64,000 bases of DNA from Mansonella perstans (Eukaryota > Nematoda > Chromadorea > Rhabditida > Onchocercidae), in assembly GCA_037074765.1 (NCBI GenBank), contig JBAMDO010000055.1, positions 1 through 64,000 of the forward strand, in the 5' to 3' direction. Position 1 is the first letter of the stretch. The number at the start of each line of letters is the position of its first letter. The notes beneath the pieces were generated by a model. The model had not been told where the DNA came from and made no database searches. It worked only from the letters and a program-made list of their open reading frames with translations. Below, piece by piece: positions 12,465 through 24,600 of this stretch. The position numbers and the translations under genes were made by a program.

Positions 12465-13684
12465 CTAGCGAGATGTTTTATCCTGCCCAGGTATCAATAT
12501 CTTCATCTTGTCACCAATAAAAGACAGAAGTTGACCCTTTTGACCTTTCTCTGCCAAAATATTTTTTTCATCCTGCAAAATGATTAGAAGCAAATTTACT
12601 CAAACTTAAAATAAGTCTTCCATAGCTCAAATAGAAATTGAATAAAAATTTAACCTACAGATTATCCATAATAAAATCCTGACTTCACCTAGTAACCCTG
12701 TCTTCCGAAAATCGCTGTAATTGAAAAGTTGCTCTCTGTAGAAAGCAAATCTTAGAAGAAAGTACTGACCAGTTTTTTTTCACGAATGATCTTTACAATC
12801 TTTATCGCTAATTCATCTTGTTCTTTGAGCTTCTCTTCAAACTTTGCTATCCTCTCTTCGTTTTCCTGCAAAATCAATTAAGCATGTTACTATCACTAAT
12901 CAAATTTACATACATTTGAACTATTCAATAATACAACAACGACATACTTTAACATATTTTTCTACATCGCTGGCCTTAGCTTTTTCTGGGTTCGATCGAT
13001 AGATTGCATATATCAGTAATACAGTTAATGCGTAAATGAGTGCTTCTACAAGCGTTTCGCTAGCCTAAAAATGAATTATGAATTAAAGTGAAAATTATAA
13101 CTTAGTAATTAATTGTAGCTGAGTGAGATTGCAATTCACTTAAAAAAAAGAACCATTTCGATTGCTTGTTGCTCGGTTACATTTGGTGTTTTAGATGGAA
13201 CAGCAAGACCTATACTTTTGATCCGTAAACGAAATGAAATAGAATGCAAGCCTGCAAACATAAAATATTATTTGTTTTAGAATTCAGTTTATATCCTGAA
13301 TAACTTTTCCAAAGGATTTGAGAACATAATCGAGAAACACAATAGGCAAAACTTTTAAAATCGGCTAGATCAAAGCATACTTTTCAGTCTGTTAAGTTAA
13401 CCATAAATCCCTATTTGCAACATATTAAAACTTCCAAAAATTTACTTCTGCCCAAAGGAATAAGAATTCTATTCCTGAGATATGGATGCTTTATTGCATA
13501 AGCTATAATTTTGCGCGCTATTGGCCGTGACATTTGTCGCCCAAATGCAACCATAAGCTGAAAAAAAGAAAAAAAAATCGCTTAACAATATAAAATTTAC
13601 AAAACTTACTAAAAAGAAATGGTCCTTCTTCAACATTAGTTTTTCAACAATAAATATAAATTCAAAATTTAGCAAAGTTTTCAT
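12465..13684 (-). CDS. OPA3-family mitochondrial protein
   Basis: OPA3 proteins are small mitochondrial membrane proteins; human OPA3 is linked to optic atrophy and 3-methylglutaconic aciduria. Exons in transcript order are 13684-13610, 13557-13446, 13251-13154, 13064-12948, 12865-12770 and 12572-12465, giving 201 residues, or 185 if translation starts at the ATG at 13636. Family blocks are RQMSRPIARKI near the N terminus, LHSISFRLRIKSIGL (matching the family's Y/L-H-W/S plus basic stretch), TEQQAIEMASETLVEALIY, then a hydrophobic segment and a charged coiled-coil tail (ENEERIAKFEEKLKEQDE). The N-terminal exon is the least certain part: no good acceptor precedes 13636, whereas TTTCGAAG precedes the 13684 ATG. 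The gene lies on the same strand as RNR1, about 1.1 kb downstream of it. Confidence 0.85.
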
Positions 13685-13711
13685 TTAAGCTTCGAAATTT
13701 GCTTTGAAAAA

Positions 13712-13984
13712 TTAACATGCAATAACAAAACACAAACCTGAATGACCGGAATACCCATAGTTCATATCAGTTTTCTTTTTTTTCAACTGCTGAATATTCT
13801 TATCAATGATTGCTCCACCATATATGCACAGCATCCATGAATTCTCATCAAACACCGTGAAATTCGAACTTACAAAAATTATAACGTGATTAACATACCC
13901 CACGCGCTGGCTGATTCTTCTTCGATTTAACCATTCAACAAAATATAACCAACCGTGAATCACCGCGTATCTTAGCCGAATCAT
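13712..13984 (-). CDS. Unidentified 90-codon ORF upstream of OPA3
   Basis: An ATG-started frame of 90 codons begins MIRLRYAVIHGWLYF, is rich in Arg and aromatic residues at the start, and holds a run of four lysines. It ends in ordinary-looking intronic sequence after a possible donor (CATTCAG then GTTTGT). Its phase does not match OPA3's second exon, so it is not an obvious first exon of that gene. It could be a small gene, an alternative exon or chance. The function is unknown. Confidence 0.3.
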   Translation of the reverse strand: MIRLRYAVIHGWLYFVEWLNRRRISQRVGYVNHVIIFVSSNFTVFDENSWMLCIYGGAIIDKNIQQLKKKKTDMNYGYSGHSGLCFVIAC

Positions 13985-14810
13985 TATGTAAAATTGTGTT
14001 CAAGTTTACGACAAAATCGTTGGAAACAAACCTGGTAGGGAATTCCCGCTCATACCGAGTTAATATATAACTTTCCCGAGAGATACAAAAAGGTGTCAAT
14101 ATCTAGAAAACAGAAAACACTATAGGCTACATTTTTACTTTTAGAGCAACGATTCCATATCATAACATTTCTAAGCTAGCGATCAGCACGCCTTGTGTAA
14201 AATTACCGTGTAAATTACATAATTTTTTTACTTGCATTTTGGAAATATAACAAACAGTGATGAAATGTGATGGTACTTCTGACATTTGATGTCAATTAAT
14301 TGCAAATTCCAAAAACAATATGTAGTAATATATCATATCTGAAAGAAGAAAATACTTCCAAATACAATTCAGATTTGATGGCATTTAAAACTTTTTTAAA
14401 AAAAGTGCTACATGAAGATAAGTGACATATCTGATCCATAAGGAAGAAAAATCTCAATAATAAAATTAAAAACAATTAATGGAAATATTTCAGCTCATAA
14501 CAATTTAAAGCTACAACAATATAATTTGCAAATTTTCAATTCATACATTTCCTATAAATGCTTCCATTTGGCGCCGTTCAATTATATTTCTTTTGCAACA
14601 CTTCCAGTGGAAATTAGAAGTACTGCATAATATCTTTTCCTAGTCTTCTGTCTGCTTATTTTTGAATATTCTGCGAATAGGTTAGTTCAATCTCATCAAA
14701 TATCATATGCCTCTTTTGCATTAAATATATATTAAGAACTGCTTCTCCTTCTTTTCCAAAAAATGACACACTTAAATCAGAAATCCGATACTGCCACTCC
14801 TTATGCCATA
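13985..14810. other. Spacer between RNR1 and OPA3-side genes
   Basis: About 820 bp of AT-rich DNA. It should include the RNR1 3' UTR. No gene or structured element was recognised. Confidence 0.5.
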
Positions 14811-17800
14811 TTAACTACTGCACATCAAACAATCACCTCCATTGCTTACCGTACATTTCATCATTTTTGTTGTTATTTCACTAGTAGAATTAGATTCTGG
14901 TTTAGGACCTTTATCCGAACTAATTTTAGAACCTTTATCCGCACTAATTTTAGAACCTTTATCCGCACCATATTCTTTGAGACGAGTTTTGTCAACGGTA
15001 AACTGCACTGCATCAACTGCTGGTCTCGTACGCAAATAATACATTCCAGTTTTTAGGCCCTAAAAATTCAAAATCTTGGAAAAGGTACAGAAAATTTTAT
15101 TGAATTTTATCGAAATATAAAAGAAACATATTACATACCTTTTGCCATCCATAAAAGTGCATGCTGGTAATATTGCTGTAATTAGGACGTGCTATAAATA
15201 TATTTAACGACTGTGATTGATCAATGAATGCACCACGATCAGCAGCCATATCAATAATATCCTTCAATGAAATCCTTTTTTATTCTATTATAAATGAGAT
15301 AACCACTATATTCTATGATTCTAAAAGTTTAAGAATTCTTTGAGCATATATGATTATTAAGCGCTTACTCGCTGCGACATTTCCCATACTGTCTTATAAA
15401 GATCTCGGATTTCTTGCGGAATGCATTCAATATTCTGAATCGATCCTTTGTTTTTGATTATTTCTAATTTCATATCATCATCCCATAAGTCGAGACGCAT
15501 AAGATCATTCATAAGATGCATATTGAAGACCTTCAAAGAGATTGCATAATCTTAAAAGCAAAAAAATGTTAAGGTGAAAGATTTAAAAAAAAAAAAAATT
15601 ATTTCTGAGATAATCTGTTCAAAAATATCTTTAAATTCACCTGAAAACTTCCGGATAAAACATTGCGGGTGTATACATTACTAGTATAAGGTTCAATACT
15701 TTCATTGTTGCCAAGTATCTGCGCGGTTGAAGCAGTAGGCATTGGTGCCACTAACAAACTATTCCGAATACCATACTTTGCAATATTCTCACGTAAAGTT
15801 TCCCAATCGCACTGATTTGTCGGCGTTATACCCCACATATCAAATTGCAAGATCTGAAGTAAAAAATTTAGCCTGAATTTTATAAAAACACATTAAGTGT
15901 AAAATTCAAAAAAGAATAATACTAATGAACTATTTAAAAGTACTACAAATAAAAAAAATATCAAAGTCATCAAGTACTAACTCCTTTGCTAATAGGTGAT
16001 CCTTCGTAGCTTTCATACGGACCTTGTTCCATCGCAAGTTCGCAAGAAGCTTCAAGTGCTCCATGATATATCGTTTCAAAAATTCGCTTATTAAGACAAC
16101 GAGCTTTCTCACTAGTGAATGGATAACTAAAAAAATAACAATTTCCAGCAAATTTAGTTTATTAACTGTGCCCACAAGAACTTTTAAAAGCTGCAGGAAG
16201 AAAACAAAACCGCATAAGGATGAAAGCATCAGCCAGGCCTTGAACACCAATGCCAATCGGACGATGTCTCTTATTAGACCGTTCCGCTTCCGGTACTGGA
16301 TAATAACTGCGATCGATGACTTTGTTCAAATTCTTTACCACTACTTTTGTGATCTGAACTAGAATCAAGTTCTCTCTATAATAAATGTTCAAAACAAATT
16401 TGAATTCAATCAGAACAATTCCGTTCCACATGAACTCTCTTTTTTTTCTATATATAAATTTATTTACCTCATGCAGTTTTTCGAAATTAAATATCCTCTC
16501 TGGTGTGACAAAACGGTTAAGAGCAATAGATGCCAAATTACACACAGCAATCTCTTCAGGAGACGAATATTGAACTATTTCGGTACACAAATTGGAACAT
16601 TTAATGGTACCCAAATTCTGCTGATTACTTTTGCGATTACACGTATCCTGTAGTTCAGAGTTTCATAAAAAAAGAAAATCCCCTTTACTTATTGCAGCAG
16701 TGTTTCAAAAATATTTTCACTAATACCAAATTATAAGGTACGCATATCAATCCCAATTTTCATTCAGAAAACGATGAACAGCTACGTACAATTATGTAGT
16801 GCACTAAGGAAAATTTTATTATGAATAGAATAATCGCTTTTAATGCACATTTGACACAACTTCAAGTTACAAGCGACATAACATTACCTTGTAAACCATA
16901 TATGGCATGCCAGTTTCTATTTGAGCAAAAACGATCGCTTCCCATAGTTTTCTAGCAGGCACCTGTTTTCTGTACCGACCTTCTTTTTCATACCTGCAAT
17001 TTTCTTTTAAATTCAGAAGTCATTTCCATAACTGCCCTCTTACATAAACGGACGATGAGCGAATAAATAAAACTTTTCTTACTGCATATACAATTCCTCG
17101 AATGCATCGCCCCACAAATCTTCCAAACCGGGAGATTCAGCAGGACACATTAGTGACCATACTTTGTCATCACGCACACGACTCATGAAAAGATCTGGCA
17201 CCCATAAACCGAGGAACAAATCACGACAACGTTCAAGTTCATCACCCACATTTTTTCTCAATTCTAGGAAATCGAAAATATCCGCATGCCACGGTTCTAA
17301 GTAAACGGCAAATGCGCCTGGTCTCTGCAACAGATATTATTTCTATTTCAAGACTTATTTTAACTCAGTGTATAAAAAACATGAAAGAGCCTGATAACTC
17401 ATGATGTGAGAAATCAAAAAAGATGAAACTTCTGGAAAAAGACTCTTTGAAAAAATGAGGTAACCTTATTTCCACCCTGATCGACGTATCGTGCCGCATT
17501 ATTGAACACCCGAAGCATAGGAACCAAGCCATTTGAAACGCCATTTGTCTAAATAGTGTACAATTTCTTAATTTCAAAGTCTGCTCTCTTAAAACTTCAA
17601 TTTTAAAACAAAACCTGCTGTCAAATTAGTCATACAGGGTTAAAAAATCGAGAGTCACGTCAAAGAATCTTAAGAGTCCGCAATATTTCTTTTTTGCTTA
17701 ATTTTACGCCAAAATCTTTAATAGAGTAGACTGGCAATTCTCCAAAGGATTTCAAGTGTAATAACCAATTTATTTCACCCTCACATCTTGATAACCGATA

Positions 17801-19821
17801 CTAAAACATACTCCAGCAATTGCCGAGCCAGTGGCTCGTATGCAATGCACATTTAGGCCAATACCACCTGCACTTTTTGAAATCAATGCACACTTCTTCA
17901 ACGTTTCGAATATGCCTTCAATACTATCTTCAAACATCGTCAGCAGGAAGCATGAACTCATCTGCGGAGTGCAAGTACCACTATTAAACAGTGTCGGTGT
18001 TGCGTGTGTAAACCATCTTTCGGACATTAAATTGTAAGTCTGAAATTGAAACTCGGTAATGCTGGGATAAATTTATAAGAAGTCACGATTGTGCATCAAA
18101 TACTCATTTTTGAAATTTCTAATTTCTGAAATAATATTGCACCTCGTATAAAAACGGAATATCTAAAAACTCCGTTAATTGCACATAATCAAGCACACCT
18201 CAAGAGCAGCCTCAATATTTTGTCCATGAATCCCAATTGCAACTCTCATTAACATATGCTGCGGTCGTTCAGCTATTTCACCGTTGATTTGGAGAAGATA
18301 AGAGCGTTCTAATGTTTTTACACCAAAATATGAGTAGTAATAATCACGTTCATGAATTATTGCTGAGTCAAGTACCTAAAAATGATTCTTTACGGAATGA
18401 AAATTACTTGTAATAATTCATAGGACACATATTGTTTTAATGCAATATTTTTATCAGTCTCCGTTTTATTGGTTTCTTTTTTTCCTGTTGATAATTTTCA
18501 AATTATCAAGTTTTTAAGAGAGCTAAATTTTTGAAGATTTTGCTTGCTAAAAGTAGTAGACTTTTATCAAATTGATATCTTTCTTAATTTATATTCTTAC
18601 GTTCTTGAACAAATTTGAAACCTAATTACCATTTAATTAACTCACGTCTGCATTATTTTGGATGATATCGAATAATTCTTTGCTAATCAATGGCATATGT
18701 CGTCCAGATTTCGGATGTGTTGCATCATACAATGTTTTAGAGACTTTCGAAAATAACTAAAACAAAAATCCTTAAAAACTCTGTAGATGATGCAAAGAGC
18801 AAAGCATACTTTCATTAGACAATATTATCAAAAGATATAAGCTAGAAGTTTTTAGAAGTTTTAATTACAACACATCTCAACTCTTTCAATGGATCAAATC
18901 ATTTAAAAAAAAAAATCTTTCTTAAATAAACTGTTTCAAATAATTACTATTAAAGAAAATCAAAAAGAAATCAATAAAGCAGGATGCATGTTTGTATGCT
19001 GAAATGAAATGCTTTTCACAAATATATATATCAGCTATTATTCATCATTGTATTCAAAAAAAAAAAAAAAAACTCAAAAATATCCCTTTTCAGTTTTCTT
19101 ATGCAAATTAGAAACAGCAATTCGAGATGCCAAGATTGCATAGTCTGGATGTTTAGCTATCAAATCAGCTGCAATTTCCGCAGCCAAATTATCCAATTCA
19201 ACGGTCGTTACACCTTTGTAAAGGCCAGCAATCACTTTTTGCGATATTTCGATCTGAAAAACTATGATCGAAATTGTTGAGAAAACTCAGAATTTTCAAG
19301 AATAGTGTCATTTCTTTTAGTTTGAAAAATTGCATTAGTGAACTTCGAAGTTTTTTAAAAGCTTTAATAATCAATAAAAATGAAATAAATGATGTTTTAC
19401 ATGATCTACTCGATCCTGGCTTAAGCCATAACATAGCTTCATAATTCGATGAGCAATTTTATCAAAAGAAACAGCCTCATGTCGTCCATCTGAAATGCAT
19501 GCGATATATGTACAACTAAAGCTATACATAAAATAAACTTAGGCAACAACTTAACATTCCAAAAGCCTAGCACATTTTAAATGCTTCAATTCGAAAACCT
19601 ACCTTTTCAAAGTGCCGCAATTTTTTTCATCTCATTTTACTTATCTTGTCTTAATGTAACTGATAACTGATATATACCTTTCCATACGATACTTGAGAGT
19701 TGCTAATTATTAATTTTGATTATGTTTTAGTTCATCTAATGAGCTAAAAAATAAAGATTCGAAATGACATACCACGCTTAACGACATAAGAATTGGAAAT
19801 TCGTTTGCCAGGATTCGCCAT
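14811..19821 (-). CDS. rnr-1: Ribonucleoside-diphosphate reductase large subunit
   Basis: The class Ia large subunit reduces ribonucleoside diphosphates to deoxy forms together with the small radical-bearing subunit. Sixteen exons run from 19821 down to 14811 (19821-19773, 19489-19401, 19253-19086, 18756-18646, 18375-18199, 18039-17812, 17548-17465, 17324-17083, 16993-16888, 16647-16468, 16353-16211, 16126-15982, 15853-15641, 15530-15369, 15261-15139, 15059-14811), giving 822 residues. An N-terminal ATP-cone begins VVKRDGRHEAV. Catalytic residues sit ten positions after the human numbering: Cys228 (SSCFLL), Asn437/Cys439/Glu441 (SNLCTEI), Cys454 and Tyr747/Tyr748 (MYYLRTRP). The C-terminal redox pair is present as CLMC (817/820). 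About 20 extra residues, built of repeated DKG units, lie before it. The 19086/18756 junction lacks a GT donor. The start ATG follows GATCTCAG. Confidence 0.95.
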
Positions 19822-21386
19822 TGTAGCTGAGATCTCAGTATTTGAAATATTCCTGAAATATTCCAAACTCAGACTAGCTAAAACTTTTCGCTTCAAAATA
19901 AGTAACCAGAACAACATTTGCTCGTGGGAAATTGAAAAATGTTCGAATTTTTTCAAGAAGAACTTAATTTCAACATTAATTTAAAATGAACAAAAATCAC
20001 AGCAAATCAATAATTTTTTAAACTGATACAAAATGAACATAAATTATAGCACAACACTGGAATAGGTACAACATTTTCGAATCTTTTTGGAATTTAACAT
20101 ACCCGCCAAAACCATCATGAAATACTCGTTTTGCTACTGTTTGCCCGCCCATACAAAAGATAGAATTTTGATACTATCCAAATCGGATACGGACTGTGGG
20201 TCGATCCTATACAGATTAAGTACGAACTGTTGATGCTATACAGATCAAATATGGATCATTGGTGGATAATTTGGCACAAAATTAGTCATAAATAGTGTAA
20301 ATCAGTCATCGAGACATAATATCCACAAAGTCAAGTTACCCCCGTTGAAATTAGCAACCTTTCGAAACATCTTTCGTTGTTTATCTTCCCTTTTCCACTT
20401 CATACTGTATTTAAAGTTCAGCGAAACTTTTTGACCACCTTACTGATAACCTGTCGAAGATAACCTTTCAGGTCATTCATTAATTTTATCAGAAGTATCT
20501 TATCCTATCAAACTCTACTGTATATCTCACAAGTGATTCATCAGCATCATCCATATTAATGAATGATATTAAAACTGCAGAAATGAAGAAATTTTCCAAT
20601 GAAATTTCTTGACGAACAATAGAAGGTTGAAATCACGCAACACAGTAGTTCACACATACATGTATTCGAATTTCAAAAACCTTTGATCTGATATATCTTT
20701 TCAAGATATCCTACTAAATAGCTCTGTTAAGATCATATTAAAATGTATTAATATTATGACCTTAGCATTATATCAGCAGAATTACATTAAAATTTTAGAA
20801 ACATCAATTGATATTTCAAATTCCTAGTATCTTTAATTAACTAAGTTAATAGAGTTATTCAATACTGTAATTAGTTTTAATTGCTGGAAAAATTCAACAA
20901 CCATTTATTACGTATTGCCGATATTTCCAACTAGTTTTCTGTCAATAATTCGAAGGATTAAAGCCCACGAATTTCTCAAAATCCAACATACTGTGATGAT
21001 TTATTGAAACAACAATAACTGGGATTTTTTAAGAATTTATTGCATTTCAAAAAAAAAAAAAGAAATAAAAAAAACGGAACACACAACCATTGAAGTTCAA
21101 AAAATTTCGACATTTGCAATAAAGCAATAAAAAAGGAAACAGCAGGCTAACATTTGCAATAGCTTTCAATAATGACCATAAGATTGATTTCCTTTATAAA
21201 TTTTCTTCCATCTGTTCATCTTCTACTCTCTCTCTTTTCCTATCCAATTCACAACAGTTCCTTCTGAATTAGTAAAATTTATATTTCACGTATCACACTT
21301 CCCACCTTGAAAAGTTTTACAAGTAAGATTAACTACTGCTGCTGCAATCAATTTTGGTTTGAAACAATGATGTGTTTGTGTTTTGA
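19822..21386. other. Spacer upstream of rnr-1
   Basis: About 1.6 kb between the rnr-1 start and the NCBP3-like stop, both on the minus strand. It should contain the rnr-1 promoter. A short imperfect repeat around CTATACAGAT occurs at about 20200-20250. No gene was recognised. Confidence 0.5.
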
Positions 21387-21597
21387 TCACTTTTTGTCAC
21401 CCTTCATTTTGGATACAGAAGTGCGCAAATGAACATTAGTTTTCCTGAAATCCCAAGGTTGAGGTGTTGGACTGGGATCTCGATCATAGCTCGAATCGCT
21501 TTCATCGTCATCTCCAATAGCACTTTCATAATTAGCACTTGAAAACTTTCGTTCCGATGTGCTGCAATAAAAATATTGACCAAAAGCAGAAAGCAAA

Positions 21598-21630
<33 letters not shown>

Positions 21631-24600
21631 TCAAGAATTCACTAAACTGAATGAGCCTTATTTTCCCTTTTACTACTAGCTGTGAACGACCTGCAAAGTG
21701 TTCAAACCAAAGAATTAGAAGACATTCTGGTCAATCGAGTTTAATAAGACTGCTATTTTTTACTATCATAATTATCATTATCACCTACTTAGAAATTCAA
21801 ATTTTTATTCTAAAATTGTTGTTTAAATCGAAATGCATTTTCAATTCCTTATTTTAATATCCGTTATTTCTCACTCTTTTCGACCTAAATACAATATGAT
21901 GATTCTTACTTAAGGTCTTCACGATCAGCTGCCAATGATCCTGTACCAGACAACAAATCAGTTACAGTTTTAAATCGTTTTGCTCCACGTCCACGTGTCT
22001 TAATTTTGTGTTTTCTCGTATCGACAATAATCATTTTGTCATCCACCGGTATTGGAGAGCTGTCTTTCTCCTTATCCGCCGTTTTTCCCGGTTCTTCATA
22101 AAATCTGCAAAAGATATGACATTCACCATCCAACACCATTCAAGTTCATTTACATCCGGCAGTATACCGGTTTTTAAATAATCCTTTTTTCTCAACTACA
22201 TACCTTGTATCATGTTCATAATCCCACTCCAATTCGTTACCCTTCTCATCAAAAATATTTAATCCAGGTCGAACTCGATTTCTTCGATTCATCCATTTAT
22301 AGGTGTAACCATCTGAAATGATAGTACATTTCCCAACACTGTAAATGTTTAGATTCCAACATGTATAGAACAGATGAATGCTATCTCCTCAACTTTCCAA
22401 CTAAAAACAAAAGAATTCTCGGAAACATTTATAAACTTAGTAAACAACAGATAATTTAAAGAAGAGAGAGATAACATGATTGATAATAGTTGAATCCTTA
22501 CCTGGATCCACTGAATCTGAGGTTTTTTGTCGTCTTTCCACAGAATTTCTGCGACCCTTAGATAGCATTATGTGATAAAATTCTTTCGAATATTATACAA
22601 ATAATAAACAACATAAATTACTGAGTTCAAAAATTTAAAACAAGTGCTCATTAGGTCACATCATTTTATTAAAGTGGAAAAAATTATCCTTATCAGGCTA
22701 CCTTTACCATTCAAGTATCATCATCAGATTACCGTTTATTCTCTACTACGTATGAAAGGATGCTCCATGCATTTCGGTATACAGAAAGTAAACAAACATA
22801 TTATAAGGACATAAGACTATCAAAAAGTAATACAGTAATCCTTTATTTACTCTATGATCAAATTTGAGAGAAACATAAAACGTACTTTTGCTATATCTTC
22901 TCTTAAACTGAATCGTAATATAATTAGCCGCTTATGTCCGACATGTTTTGTTATTACACGCCATTTTCCTAAAAAAAAAAACTGCTAATTAATTTCGTTA
23001 TTTAGTTACAATTTCATGAAATCTGACAAGTAAATGAGACGCTAAAATGACATCGTACAATTGTGAGATACGAATGAAATAATGAAAAATGTTCTCGGCG
23101 AATAAAAGAATCAGCTAAAAAAGGAGAAGCAACCCAATGACCCCTTATAATACTGTTAGTTGCTCACTAATGCAGAAATCTTCCATACATTACTTCTGTC
23201 GCTGCAATAAAAAAATTAGAAATATAAAATGAATATTGCATAAAAAAAACATTATTTATTTTCCCTCACTTCTATTTCGCCATCAAATACACTACTGTAA
23301 ACATTTGACAAATTTTTCTAATGCATATTTCAACAAGATCATCAAGCCTCCAACAACTTAAATCTCAACCTATTTCCAGCTGTACTGTTCATCGAATGGT
23401 ACTTTAAATGATAACTCACCAGGTGGTACTTCAACTTGATCAACATCTATTTCAATTACATTAGCTTCCGTATTTCTCTTATTCGACGACGATCCTGAAA
23501 TAACATTTTTAATGTTCAAAAAAATTAAATTTTGCAAATTTTGCACACACTTTTGTATCGCCGTGAATATCGCCATTGCTGTTCTTCTTTTGCATATACT
23601 ACTAGTTTATATTTTGCAGATCTTTTGGAAACACTAACTGTCTAGTGAAAATGACTTTATCAATATATTGATTACTCCAAATTTAACTGCTTGATTGCAA
23701 TTTTTTTAGCTAAAATTAGAGAGGGTAAGTTTAAAACCTTTGACCATACTAATCGTAACATCATCGCCCTGTTCCTCCCGCATTTCGCCGTCCTCTTCTT
23801 CACCACTATCCGCTACTTCACCTTCTTCAACTTGTCGACTGCTACGAATTCGTTTCAACGGTTTTGTCATTTCCAGCATCATCTTAAACAATTTTAATAG
23901 TCTAACAATAATTTGCAAAAGTTACATACAACATCTAACATAAGAATATTGAAAATCATTTCAATATCCTCATGTTGACTCATCATCATCACTCTATCTT
24001 CATGTACTCATCAGAATAATATGCTTCAAACAATCATCTTTACAAATGCAATATCGAAACATTGCGGGTCATTCAGCCACTTAACCCATTAATAAATTGT
24101 TGCAATTATCTGCACTAATTAATAAAAAAATAAAAGAAATAAAGGAAAGCTCTCATATCTAAGAAACACATTCAATAGAGCATCATAATATATCTCAGAT
24201 ATCAAATTTATCAAAATGCTTCCTTGAAAAAAATGATTGTCATTTGTTCTGAAGAAATATTCATACTTTAGCAACAGCAAAACGATCATTCCAAATGACA
24301 TTACAGCTTGCTTCATCAATCATTTCGACCGCTACTGGATCAAACTCAGCGAACATTCTAAAGTGAAACAAAATAACAGCAAAGAACAAAGTTCCTAACT
24401 AGATTAAAATTATCTACTTTATCCTATATTAGAAGGAATTCTTTTCTTCCCTTCGTTTCCAATATGACATTTTCGAATTGATTTCCACTTAAAAAAATCA
24501 AAACATCACAAAACGATTTTCACTCTATCTTTTGCAATAAGAATGCATTTTTAAAACTTGTCAACTAGAGCTGTTGTATAAAATTAAACGACAGTATCAC

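Noticed and set aside
23370..23419. Continuation of NCBP3-like exon 6 to a stop (GELSFKVPFDEQYSWK)
   Set aside because: A GTGAGT donor at 23419 gives the phase needed for the next conserved exon; reading on would truncate the protein.
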